Below are positions 9,201 through 16,590 of a stretch of 44,810 nt of DNA, one piece after another. The stretch is from the NCBI GenBank assembly GCA_036806345.1, contig DAIROT010000013.1, positions 1 through 44,810 of the forward strand, in the 5' to 3' direction. The position numbers were made by a program, and so were the translations under genes. Below the pieces are notes generated by a model. The model saw nothing but the letters and a program-made list of their open reading frames with translations, searched no databases and was not told where the DNA came from. This DNA comes from QHCF01 sp003244275 (GTDB taxonomy: Bacteria > Actinomycetota > Acidimicrobiia > Acidimicrobiales > QHCF01). Within the stretch, counting starts at the first letter, position 1; each line of letters begins with the position of its first letter.

Positions 9201-9383
9201 GCCACCGCCCTGGCCGCCTACCGGGACCGCTACCAGATCACCGACACCGACCGGGCCCTGGGGCCGGCGGTGGCCGGCACCGCCCAGCACCTGACCCGCC
9301 AGGAGACCGAGCGCATCATGGCCGAGGCGGCCCGAGCCCTGGGACGAGAGCTCCAGGGCGCCAGCCGGGGAATGGCGATATGA
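6300..9383 (+). CDS. MobF-family relaxase (TrwC/TraI type) with RecD-like helicase
   Basis: A 1027-residue protein. The relaxase domain (about 1-300) has the N-terminal tyrosine cluster (ADYYLNQ, then EAYYLG) and the three-histidine metal motif in QLHTHVVVAN near residues 163-170. A superfamily 1 helicase follows: Walker A GRAGTGKT near 445, VVVDEAGMVG, LVLVGDPHQL, and a UvrD-like end (GYALTLHKAQGLTV, YVGLSRAR). Known members nick oriT, stay covalently attached to the strand via tyrosine and unwind it 5'-3'. The ATG at 6300 is chosen because family proteins start MxxI.K just before the YY motif; there is no clear Shine-Dalgarno. Its stop overlaps the coupling protein start (ATGA), so the two are co-translated. 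Confidence 0.95.
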   Translation: MISIGKLSTEAADYYLNQVAPGPEAYYLGSGEKPGTWVGRGCADLNLSGEVTPDALAAVLGGADPAGGGSLVTGKAAADGRLGGFDLTFSAPKGVSLLAALSKDKVAAGVRGAHDAAVLEALDYLQDHATWARRGHDGLRTEPTSGMVAAAFRHRTSRADDPQLHTHVVVANVVHGDDGRWSAIWGKPIYAQSRTAGFVYQAALRANLSQSLGLQWSPVSKGLSEPAGFSAAQLSAFSSRRRQVVAVMDDHGATSAKAAQVAALATRATKSTDHDQGRQLATWWATATGVGLDPEGLAAMVGPPRDISLSAEEQVEIRQALLGPNGLTAHSSVFERRDVVRAWAEAAGDGAHLGELESLTDAFLARPEVVALSGTGEPRYSTAGLMALEASLVDSALRQVHVGRATVSDQALRQALEARPSLSDEQVAMVTGLATCGSGVEVVVGRAGTGKTFALDAARAAWVAGGHRVIGTSLAARAAAELESGSGIASTSLARLLIDLERPESALAKDTVVVVDEAGMVGTRDLYRLGRLTEASGAKLVLVGDPHQLSEISAGGAFAALGTELGASELTHNRRQVESWERDALAELRSGNLVEAVDRYRAAGRINTAPSAQGARVALVNDWRAAWSPGASSIMVAVRRDDAEGLNALARATLKSTGVLAPEELCFDGRCFAVGDQVLALRNDARLGLTNGTRATVAGIDDEAGSLSLVTADDRELVVPGTYMEAGDLTHGYALTLHKAQGLTVDRAFLLGNEDLYREAGYVGLSRARQRNDLYLVAPSEPRLGVAGLSGPQSGVGVGRAEEPLDRLIRRLAVSRAQVLATEHSPPSLSQLCPERDALAAQLANAHPADPRLRLAALSKDLEAARLGLGHPDQRIAAWSAVETEALEATQAGLVAEAEAAGSWEASNGVRLGRLHRLDQAISDRRGHLGQEVAVVQPPWLTQAIGPPPVERAGPKPTPEWEQWSRAATALAAYRDRYQITDTDRALGPAVAGTAQHLTRQETERIMAEAARALGRELQGASRGMAI

Positions 9384-10957
9384 GTGCCGCCGGAGACCCG
9401 AATCCCAAGAATGCCTACCGCCTCTACGTCGGCCTGGGCACCGCCGGCCCGGTGCGGGCTGGTTCCGAGTGCGCCCTGTTGGTGCTGGGACCGCCCCGGT
9501 CGGGCAAAACCACCTCGATAGTCATCCCCAACGTGCTGGGCGCGCCCGGAGCGGTGGTGTCCACCTCCACCAAGCCCGAGGTGGTGTTGGCCACCGTGGC
9601 CGCCCGATCGGCGAGGGGCACCTGCTGGCTGTTCGACCCCAGCGGGTCCATGGCTCCCCCGCCGGGCACCAAGGCCCTGCGCTGGTCGCCGGTGGGCGGG
9701 TGTGAGGACTGGGATACGGCCGCCGCTCGGGCCCATGCCCTGGCCGGGGCGGCTCGGCCCGGGGGCGGCCTGATCGACGCCAACCACTGGGTGGAGCGGG
9801 CCGAGGCCCTACTGGGTCCCCTGCTGCACGCCGCCGCCCTCCAAGGTGGCGGCCTGGGTGCGGTGGTGTCCTGGACCTTGTCGAGGGACCTGGCCGAGCC
9901 CCTGGCCATCCTGGAGGCAAACCGGGCCACCTTGGCCCGGGCCAGCCTGGGCGGGGTGACCCACACCGAGGAGCGGGAGCGCTCGGGCATCTTGTCCACC
10001 GCCGCCGGCATCCTCTCCCCCTACCGCTGCCAGGCCACCCTGGAGGCGGCCAGCGCCCCCAACTTCGACCCGCACGCCTTCGTAGCCAGCGCCGACACCG
10101 TGTACATCTGCGCCCCGGCCACCGCCCAGGACCAGCTGGCCCCCTTGGTTGTGGCCCTCATCGAACAGATTCGATCTGCCACCTACGCAAGAGCTTCGGG
10201 CAAAATGCCGCTCGTCTTCGCCCTGGATGAGGTGGCCACCATCGCCCCCCTGCCCACCCTGCCGGCCATGGTGGCCGAGGGAGGCGGCCAGGGTGCCCTG
10301 ACCCTGGCCTGCCTGCAGGACCTGTCCCAGGCCCGGGCCCGCTGGGGGGTGGCGGCCGAGGGGTTCTTGTCGCTGTTCGGGGCCAAGGTCGTCCTCCCCG
10401 GCATAGGTGACCGGGCCACCCTGGAGCTGGTCTGCGCCCTGGCCGGGGAGATGGACGTCACCCAGCGCTCAGTGAGTCGGCCCATGGGATGGGCCGCGGT
10501 TTGGGCCAACAACGGAGGGCGGTCCTACCGGACCTCCACTACCTCCATCACGCGCCGCCCACGCCTGCCGGTGGACGCGGTGGCTCGGGGTAAGCCCGGC
10601 CACGCCCTGCTCATCTCCGGCCCCAGTGCACCCTGTTGGGTCAGGCTCACCGCCTACTTCGGCCACTCCCCGTGGAGGGAGCTGGCCGCCGGGGAGCCGG
10701 CCCAGCCGTTCGATACCGCTGGGCCCTCCGGCACTTCCTCCTTCTCCCGATGGTTCGGGCGGTGGAGGCTCCCGGCCAAGTGGCAGCCGTGGATGGTCGT
10801 CACCCTGGCCGTGGTGCTGGTGGCCACCGCCACGGATTCTGCCTTCCGGGCCGAGCTGGCCAACCTGATCCTCAACCTCGGCCTGCTGGTAGCTCTGGCG
10901 GCCTGGATGCGCCGCCGCTGGCGCCGCTGGACCAGTCGATGGGGGAAGCGGCCATGA
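9380..10957 (+). CDS. VirD4/TraG-like type IV coupling protein
   Basis: A 525-residue ATPase. Walker A GPPRSGKTTS lies at residues 37-46 and Walker B FALDEVATIAPLPTLP near 280, with the TraM-recognition-type segment EGGGQGALTLACLQDLSQA. It should couple the relaxase-DNA complex to a secretion channel at the membrane. Unusually, the hydrophobic segments are at the C-terminus (about 475-515: WMVVTLAVVLVATA, then LILNLGLLVALAAW) and there is no N-terminal anchor, the reverse of classical VirD4. The protein ends with a basic tail. Overlap with the relaxase gene by 4 nt fits a mobilization operon. Confidence 0.9.
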   Translation: MSAAGDPNPKNAYRLYVGLGTAGPVRAGSECALLVLGPPRSGKTTSIVIPNVLGAPGAVVSTSTKPEVVLATVAARSARGTCWLFDPSGSMAPPPGTKALRWSPVGGCEDWDTAAARAHALAGAARPGGGLIDANHWVERAEALLGPLLHAAALQGGGLGAVVSWTLSRDLAEPLAILEANRATLARASLGGVTHTEERERSGILSTAAGILSPYRCQATLEAASAPNFDPHAFVASADTVYICAPATAQDQLAPLVVALIEQIRSATYARASGKMPLVFALDEVATIAPLPTLPAMVAEGGGQGALTLACLQDLSQARARWGVAAEGFLSLFGAKVVLPGIGDRATLELVCALAGEMDVTQRSVSRPMGWAAVWANNGGRSYRTSTTSITRRPRLPVDAVARGKPGHALLISGPSAPCWVRLTAYFGHSPWRELAAGEPAQPFDTAGPSGTSSFSRWFGRWRLPAKWQPWMVVTLAVVLVATATDSAFRAELANLILNLGLLVALAAWMRRRWRRWTSRWGKRP

Positions 10958-10971
10958 CCGACCATCAGCCG

Positions 10972-12942
10972 TCAGGTCCGCCTGTCTTTGGTCCCCAGCT
11001 GAGCCAGCAGCTTGTCGTAGACGGGCTCCAGGAGTCCGGTGTCGTTGTCCGGGGACCGGATGAGGTCGGACCACACCGCCTCCAGGCGCCGGCGGTTGCC
11101 GGTGGCGGCGGCGGACAACAGGTCCTCTTGGAGGACGAGCGCTCCGGGAACGCCTCGCAGGCCCTGGCGGGCGGCCCAGGCCGCCTCGCCGGGATCATTG
11201 GCCTCCAGGGCCATGGCGCACAAGTCGTGAGCCGCGTCGGTGATGGCCGCCTCCATGGTGGAGGGGAGGACCTCCTCCCAGGTCCACTCGAAGGTGCCCC
11301 GATTCGCCCCGGCGAAGGGGCTGCCCCGCACCAGGGCCAGAGCCCGGTGCAGAGCGTGTCGGGCCTCGGCGTCGTGGAGCGTGCGGGCTCCGGACACCAG
11401 GGCGCAGAACTGAGCCCAGTCGCTACTAACCCCCGGCCCCAGCTGGTAGCCGCCGGTGGCGAAGGCCTCGGGCAGGTGCTCGGGACCGAGAGCCGCCCGC
11501 AGCCGGGAAATGTACGAGCGAAGCGTCCGGGGACTGGGGTCGGACCCGCTGGCACCGCTTGGCCACAGCCTGACGAGCAGTTGCTCAACGCTGACCCGGG
11601 TGTTGGGATGCATGGCCAAGAAGACCAGCAGGTCGGTGGTGACCAGCCGGTCAAGCGCCTTGGCCCAGCCGGTCACCTTCACCGGGCCGAGGACCCCCAC
11701 CAGCACAGCCGGCTCGGGTTGTTGCTCGCCTTGGTCCGTGGCGCCACTCTCGCCGCCGAGATGACCGGAGCTCCCGACCTCGGGACCGTTACCACGGCCG
11801 GTGCCATCGGGACCGATACTGGCCACCGGGCCGAGGGCCACGGCAGCCCCGGCCACCCCCGGCGCGCCTCGGTTCCCGTTCCCGCCGATGCCTTGGCTGA
11901 CCCTCGGCCTCCCTTGCCCTTCCCGCCAGGCGGCCATCTCTCTGCCCCCCTCGGACCCGACTCTGCTGTCAGTGACCGGGGTGGACCTGGCGGTGTAGAC
12001 GCCACCCTGCGAGCGGGCCGGACTTGGCCTTCGCAGCTCGCCCGGCGCCGTCCAGTCCGTGCGCTCGATCCTTACCCTTACAGCGCCCGCTCCGGCGGCC
12101 TCGGCCTGGTGGCGGCGCCGTCCGAAAAGGTATGCACCGACCAGCAACAAAGTCACGCCCACCGCCAACCCGGTGGCCACCGGCCCATAGCCGGTACCAC
12201 TGCCGTTCCCGCTCACCGGCCCTACGGCGTTTCCCCCGCCGCCGGAAGCGGCCGAGGCCTGGTTGGCCTGGGCAGCGGTGACCGGCGGCGGGGTGGTGTC
12301 GGGCGGCAGCTTGGAGAAGGACAGGGCGAAGCTGACCGGGGTGGCGAAGGTCACGGTGGCGTCGTTGCCCGTACAGCCCTGGAACTCGGCCCCGTCCACC
12401 TCGCCGGGGGCGATGACCAGATGGGCGGTGGTCATGTTCGCCGGCACCTCGGCGAAGTAGGTGCCGTAGAGGAGCCTCGAGCCCTGGACCGCTCGGTCGG
12501 TGGGCCCGAGGTGCTGGGTGGCGATGCTGGTCCCGTCGGGCAGCACCACGGTCACCCGGTCGCCGGGCAAGGGCGCGAAATCACCGAAGGAGCTGCAGTC
12601 GTAATTGCTAACCGTCGGGTTGTTGACCGGCTCGTCGGTCATGGAGAACACCACGAAGGCCTTGCCCGGCCCCGACGGGGCGACGTTCTGAGGCGAGGCG
12701 TAGCTGAGGGTGGCGCTGTTGAGGGTGACCTTGATACCGCCCGAGAAGCCGTCGGCCCGGTCCACCCCCAGCAAGGTGGCCTGGCCGTCGACCTGATCGA
12801 CCACCGTGGGAGTGGGGGTGCTGGCCCCGGCCGGCGACGCGGTTCCACCGGCGATGGCCAACCACAAGCCGACCATGACCAACAGGGCCGGGACTACCCC
12901 GGCCAATCCCCAGCGGCTGCGCACTTGCCTCCGAGCCGCCAT
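10972..12942 (-). CDS. Membrane-spanning BTAD/SARP-type transcriptional regulator
   Basis: A 656-residue protein. TM1 at about 12-32 is followed by an exported domain to about 250 with two cysteines (about 116 and 190) that could form a disulfide. TM2 lies at about 254-274 (GLAVGVTLLLVGAYLFG). Then comes a low-complexity Gly/Pro/Arg linker, an OmpR-like winged helix (about 412-505; TTDLLVFLAMHP, VSVEQLLVRLWP, TLRSYISRLRAALG) and a C-terminal bacterial transcriptional activator domain. It resembles ToxR/CadC one-component sensors in logic but with a SARP effector half. The ATG at 12942 is chosen because GGAGGGAGG precedes it with about 6 nt spacing; a longer in-frame start at 12987 lacks one. 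It converges on the coupling gene, 14 bp apart, and may control transfer. The signal is unknown. Confidence 0.85.
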   Translation of the reverse strand: MAARRQVRSRWGLAGVVPALLVMVGLWLAIAGGTASPAGASTPTPTVVDQVDGQATLLGVDRADGFSGGIKVTLNSATLSYASPQNVAPSGPGKAFVVFSMTDEPVNNPTVSNYDCSSFGDFAPLPGDRVTVVLPDGTSIATQHLGPTDRAVQGSRLLYGTYFAEVPANMTTAHLVIAPGEVDGAEFQGCTGNDATVTFATPVSFALSFSKLPPDTTPPPVTAAQANQASAASGGGGNAVGPVSGNGSGTGYGPVATGLAVGVTLLLVGAYLFGRRRHQAEAAGAGAVRVRIERTDWTAPGELRRPSPARSQGGVYTARSTPVTDSRVGSEGGREMAAWREGQGRPRVSQGIGGNGNRGAPGVAGAAVALGPVASIGPDGTGRGNGPEVGSSGHLGGESGATDQGEQQPEPAVLVGVLGPVKVTGWAKALDRLVTTDLLVFLAMHPNTRVSVEQLLVRLWPSGASGSDPSPRTLRSYISRLRAALGPEHLPEAFATGGYQLGPGVSSDWAQFCALVSGARTLHDAEARHALHRALALVRGSPFAGANRGTFEWTWEEVLPSTMEAAITDAAHDLCAMALEANDPGEAAWAARQGLRGVPGALVLQEDLLSAAATGNRRRLEAVWSDLIRSPDNDTGLLEPVYDKLLAQLGTKDRRT

Positions 12943-12987
12943 CGCCTCCCTCCGGAGCTTGGTCACGCTGGACCTCGCTCCGACCAA

Positions 12988-12993
12988 AAGCTA
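12988..12993 (-). promoter_or_regulatory. Possible -10 box of the BTAD regulator gene
   Basis: Minus-strand TAGCTT fits TAnnnT and would place transcription start about 38 nt before the ATG, leaving room for the strong Shine-Dalgarno. CCGG-AGATA-CCGG, a short inverted repeat, lies immediately upstream and might be an operator. No good -35 is seen. Confidence 0.3.
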
Positions 12994-13379
12994 CCGGTAT
13001 CTCCGGTCCGCAAGCAATGGCTCGCGCCGAGCTGTCAAGCCGGCGAAGGTCCGGAGCATGGACCAGCCATTGGCCTGGTCCTCGTTGCCGGTCAGCACCC
13101 CCCGGATGTCCCGCGGGGTTGGGACGCTCGTCCCCTCAGCCAGCCCAGTGCCGCACCGCGCCCGTGGCTGGTCTTCGACCCCTGTCGGGTAGCCGTGGTG
13201 ATCGTCCACGGCCAAGCTTCGCTTGCCCTGCGAGCACCCCTGGCCGCTGCTGGTCATCACCTGGCCGGTCTGGCGCCGGACCTCCAGATCTGGAGCCGGC
13301 TACTGCCCAACCTGGGGCCGGACCACCAGACGGGCACTGAAGGCACCTCGTCGGTGTCTCATCCAAGAGGTATGCTGCC
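12994..13379. other. Intergenic region between regulator and recombinase operon
   Basis: No firm gene. A plus-strand frame without ATG runs through this stretch and ends at 13383, where its TGA overlaps the next GTG (GTGA). The section after about 13196 (VVIVHGQASLALRAPL) looks mildly protein-like, so a short coupled ORF starting at a GTG near 13196 cannot be excluded. The region should also hold the promoter of the recombinase operon. Confidence 0.3.
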
Positions 13380-13565
13380 GTGAGCAGCATCGCCAGCGTT
13401 CCACCTGCGATCGAGGTCACGGTGGCCTGGCAGATCGTGGACGATCCAGTTCGCCTCAAGGCTCTGGCCGACGTGATCATGGGCCCGTCGGCGTCAGGCT
13501 TCGCCATGCCCATCTCTGGTAAGCAGCTCTTCGAAGGAGAAGCCACCGAGCATGCCTGGCACTGA
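13380..13565 (+). CDS. Small hypothetical protein upstream of serine recombinase
   Basis: A 61-residue ORF with GTG start and AGAGG 9 nt upstream. It reads SSIASVPPAIEVTVAWQIVD at the start and has good codon bias. Its end overlaps the recombinase start (ATG at 13552) by 14 nt, suggesting translational coupling. No family recognised; small proteins in this position can be recombination directionality factors, but nothing in the sequence shows that. Confidence 0.5.
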   Translation: MSSIASVPPAIEVTVAWQIVDDPVRLKALADVIMGPSASGFAMPISGKQLFEGEATEHAWH

Positions 13566-15225
13566 ACAGCCGGTCCGGACCGTGATCTACGCCCGAGTAT
13601 CCACCGAAGAACAAGTCGCCGGGACCAGCCTCGGCACCCAGTTGGACCGCTGCCGGTCATACTCGGTGGGCCAAGGCTGGGAGGTGGTGGGCGAATACGT
13701 GGACGAGGGGGTGTCCGGGGCCAAGGCCTCCCGCCCGGCACTCGACCGGGCCATGGCCGAAGTTCGCCAGGGGAACACGGCTGTGCTGGTGGTGGCCAAG
13801 CTCGACCGGATCGGCCGCTCCATGCGCAATCTGGCCGCGCTGCTGGGCGAGCTTGACGACCGGGGGGTGTCTTTAGTCTCGGTGTCGGAGTCGTTTGACT
13901 CCCTCACCCCGGCCGGGCGGCTCCAGCGCAACATGCTCGGCAGCTTCGCCGAGTTCGAGCGAGCCATCATCAAAGAGCGCATGACCGCCGGCCAGGAGGC
14001 CACCGCCCGGGCCGGGCGTTGGGTGGGCGGTCCCCCACCGTTCGGATACAAGATCGAGGGCAGGGAGCGAGAGGCCCGCCTGGTCATCGACCAGGACGAG
14101 GCCGCCGTCATCACCCTTGCTGTCGACCTCCTGGTAGGCCAACGCCTGTCCACCGGCCAGGTGGCCAAGGAGCTAAATGGCCGCGGGATGCGCCCCCGCC
14201 GCGCTCCGCGGTGGAATGGCCACAACATGCGTCGCCTGATGCAAAACGCCACTGCCATCTCGGGAAAGTGGGTGTGGCGCCGACCGGGCCGGGAGTCTGG
14301 AGGGCCGCCCATCACCATGGTGACTCCGGCCATCATCACCGCCGAGATGCACGAACGACTCCGAGCCCGCCTGGCCGAGACCGGCCACACCCGCCACGAC
14401 GACCGGTACATGCTGGCCGGTCGGATCACTTCGCCCTGCGGGGGACACATGTACGGCATGACTTCGAGCGCCCCGGTATACCGCTGCCAGCACACCTTTC
14501 CTACTGCGATCGAACGCTGCTCATGCCGTACGGTACGAGTTGAAGCAGCCGACACTGCGGTATGGGCGCAAGTCCGCCAGGTGCTGGCCGACCCCGTCAG
14601 GCTGCTCTCCATGTCCGGTATCGAACTGGACCGGGCAGTGGCCGCCACCGACGTAGGAACCGAGGACCTGGCGGCCATAGACCGCCGAGTCGCCCGGTTG
14701 GAGCGGGCCGCAGGAGAGCAGCTCTCCAAAATGCTGGCATCCGGTCTGGATGCAGCCGTGGCCCAACACGCCACCAAGGCCCTCACTGATGACCTGACGG
14801 CTGCCCGTGCCCACCGAGACCGAGTCGCCGCCTGGCAGGTTGCCAACGCCGAACGAGTGGACCGCAGCAATCGTCTGTGGGAGCTGGCCAGCCGGGCCCA
14901 GGAGACTCTGGGAGAAGCCGACATGGCCACCCGACGCCGGGTACTGGATTTACTCGAAGTCCATGTGACGGTTACCGGATGGGTGCGTTGCCCGACCTGC
15001 GACGGCGCCGGGTGGGTGGCGTCGGGGCGCTGGACTGGTAACAAGACGTTCTACGAGGCCGGCAAGGTCTGCTCGACGTGCCTTCGCCACCGGTGGATTC
15101 CACAGGACAGTCACAGGCGTTGTGCCCGAGGCCACCTCCCTCGAACTCGCCCAGGCCGACCCGGCCGTGGCCCGCTGGCCCTTCCAGGTCCTCAGCGCAT
15201 CCGCCTGAGCATGAGCGGCCATTAA
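13552..15225 (+). CDS. Large serine recombinase (integrase)
   Basis: A 557-residue protein. The catalytic resolvase domain starts at once, with YARVSTEEQ giving nucleophile Ser17 and Arg15, then LDRIGRSMRNL and the E-helix FAEFERAIIKERM. A recombinase domain follows (GPPPFGYKI), then a zinc beta-ribbon (SPCGGHMYG with YRCQ and CSC near residues 300-325) and a long helical coiled-coil-like segment. Near the C-terminus a second CPTC/CSTC pair could bind zinc. Large serine integrases insert and excise elements between short att sites without host factors. It is the likely integrase of this mobilizable element. Confidence 0.93.
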   Translation: MPGTEQPVRTVIYARVSTEEQVAGTSLGTQLDRCRSYSVGQGWEVVGEYVDEGVSGAKASRPALDRAMAEVRQGNTAVLVVAKLDRIGRSMRNLAALLGELDDRGVSLVSVSESFDSLTPAGRLQRNMLGSFAEFERAIIKERMTAGQEATARAGRWVGGPPPFGYKIEGREREARLVIDQDEAAVITLAVDLLVGQRLSTGQVAKELNGRGMRPRRAPRWNGHNMRRLMQNATAISGKWVWRRPGRESGGPPITMVTPAIITAEMHERLRARLAETGHTRHDDRYMLAGRITSPCGGHMYGMTSSAPVYRCQHTFPTAIERCSCRTVRVEAADTAVWAQVRQVLADPVRLLSMSGIELDRAVAATDVGTEDLAAIDRRVARLERAAGEQLSKMLASGLDAAVAQHATKALTDDLTAARAHRDRVAAWQVANAERVDRSNRLWELASRAQETLGEADMATRRRVLDLLEVHVTVTGWVRCPTCDGAGWVASGRWTGNKTFYEAGKVCSTCLRHRWIPQDSHRRCARGHLPRTRPGRPGRGPLALPGPQRIRLSMSGH

Positions 15226-15251
15226 CTACCTCCGGGCTGGACGATACCCCC

Positions 15252-16220
15252 CTATCGCTGCTGGCCAGTCAGGACCTTGGACTGCATGTAAGCGTCCTTC
15301 AGCGTCGGCTGTGTCAGGAGCTGATCGATCAGGACCCGCAAGCGCACCGCCCGGTAGTTCGCGCCAGAGGGCAGCGGCCCTTGCATCGGAAGTGGAGGAC
15401 CGAGTTTGTAAACGGCGTGGGGCAGGTCGGTCTCCTCGGTTAGGGGGATGTCTGGCCACCGAGCCTGGAGGGTCGGGATCACCTCGCTGCTCATCACCCG
15501 TCGGATCTGGTGGACGCTGCCATTCCACCTGAAAGCCATGAAGGTCGGAGGGTCAAGGGGCCAGTTGCTACCAACGCCGTACGGGTGGAAGTAGATGTTC
15601 TCGTTGACGACGAAGTCCTTGTATGTCCGTGACCCGCCGCCTCCCGGCTTTTCCCTCGACACCGATACGCAGTACGCCCAACTGCTCGCCGGATCAGACA
15701 AGTAGATCACCTTTCGTAGATAGCGCCCGAGCTCCGCCAACCAACGACGAGCATCACGGCTCTCGGATGGATAGGCGGTTGAGATGGCTTCCAGAACGTC
15801 AGCCCATGGAATATGGCTAACTGGCACGCCCGATAGCTCGGAGGGGACGGCGAGTTCGGCATAGATGGAGGGGGCTGCAGAAAGCGTGACGAGGGCCCCG
15901 GACCCGATCTCCAGGACGCGCTTCACATACTTGTTCAGCTGCCGAGTTGTGGGCAGGCCTGCGCCCCGCTTCGCCTCGACGATCACGAGCCGCTTACCCA
16001 GGTCGATCTCCAGGTCCGTCCTCCCCGACTCGTCGGCAGTCTCCAGCCTTAGAGCCACATCCCGGCCCGTCTCCAGCTTGACCAGCTGTAGCAACAGGTC
16101 TGTCAGGACGGAACTCTTGCTCAACGTGAAGGCGAGCGCCGCGGTTAAGTCGTTCTCGTTGTCCCCGAGGAGGTCGAACACCGTGTCGACAGCAGCACCA
16201 TAACGGCGAAGCTCCGCCAT
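15252..16220 (-). CDS. PD-(D/E)XK nuclease family protein
   Basis: A 322-residue protein. ENDLTAALAF at residues 22-31 is the helix usual at the start of this fold. RTDLEI followed by VIVEAKRG gives Asp69, Glu82 and Lys84, the D...ExK catalytic signature. The second half (about 160-322) is of unknown fold. GGAGGT lies 8 nt before the ATG. It stands alone next to the integrase and is transcribed away from the 308-residue hypothetical at 16587. Stand-alone nucleases of this type in mobile elements are often anti-phage effectors, but repair or restriction functions are equally possible. Confidence 0.75.
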   Translation of the reverse strand: MAELRRYGAAVDTVFDLLGDNENDLTAALAFTLSKSSVLTDLLLQLVKLETGRDVALRLETADESGRTDLEIDLGKRLVIVEAKRGAGLPTTRQLNKYVKRVLEIGSGALVTLSAAPSIYAELAVPSELSGVPVSHIPWADVLEAISTAYPSESRDARRWLAELGRYLRKVIYLSDPASSWAYCVSVSREKPGGGGSRTYKDFVVNENIYFHPYGVGSNWPLDPPTFMAFRWNGSVHQIRRVMSSEVIPTLQARWPDIPLTEETDLPHAVYKLGPPLPMQGPLPSGANYRAVRLRVLIDQLLTQPTLKDAYMQSKVLTGQQR

Positions 16221-16275
16221 GTGTAACGACCTCCGTACAGAATGCGCTGCCCCATTCCTGGCGGTTGCAAGTAAG

Positions 16276-16292
16276 CTGTATACCCTACACAG
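16276..16292. promoter_or_regulatory. Imperfect palindrome between divergent genes
   Basis: CTGTATACCCTACACAG has CTGT/ACAG ends and an AT-rich core in GC-rich surroundings, about 56 nt upstream of the nuclease start. It could be an operator or part of a promoter for the minus-strand gene. Weak evidence. Confidence 0.25.
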
Positions 16293-16422
16293 TTCGTCGG
16301 CGGACCACCGTTTCGCACCCGTTTGCGCTGGTCAGGGACTCGCCCTAACCTGACCGAAACACGCCTAAGGCATCAAAATTGGGCCCTTATCGCGTCTTGC
16401 GTTCGGCCAGGAGGTTCAGCCC

Positions 16423-16590
16423 GTGAGAACGGAGTTCTCCTTGCGGGGAGACATGTCGGTACAACGCCCCCCTGGGCGGCCCCACTGCCCGACTGCGGGT
16501 TCGTGGCAATTACGAACGCTGGTGCTCCGGGCCCGGCTCGGGACGTCGCTGTACGGTGTGCACAAACGAACCGCGAGAAGGTGTCCATGA
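16423..16590 (+). CDS. Candidate 55-aa small ORF coupled to downstream gene
   Basis: A GTG start is preceded by a perfect AGGAGG with 8-nt spacing, the best ribosome site in the neighbourhood. The frame stays open for 55 codons and its TGA overlaps the ATG of the next gene (ATGA). The product is Arg-rich with no recognised family. It may be a translated leader that couples expression of the following gene, or a small real protein. The rest of 16221-16586 shows no other gene. Confidence 0.35.
   Translation: MRTEFSLRGDMSVQRPPGRPHCPTAGSWQLRTLVLRARLGTSLYGVHKRTARRCP

Noticed and set aside
10636..13383. A 915-codon plus-strand open frame through the BTAD regulator
   Set aside because: It is antisense to a protein with clear TM, winged-helix and BTAD features; long antisense frames are expected at this GC content. 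Only its last ~60 codons, outside the regulator, might be real.
13587..15044. A 485-codon minus-strand frame opposite the serine recombinase
   Set aside because: Low-complexity Ser/Arg-rich translation antisense to a well-conserved recombinase; a GC shadow.
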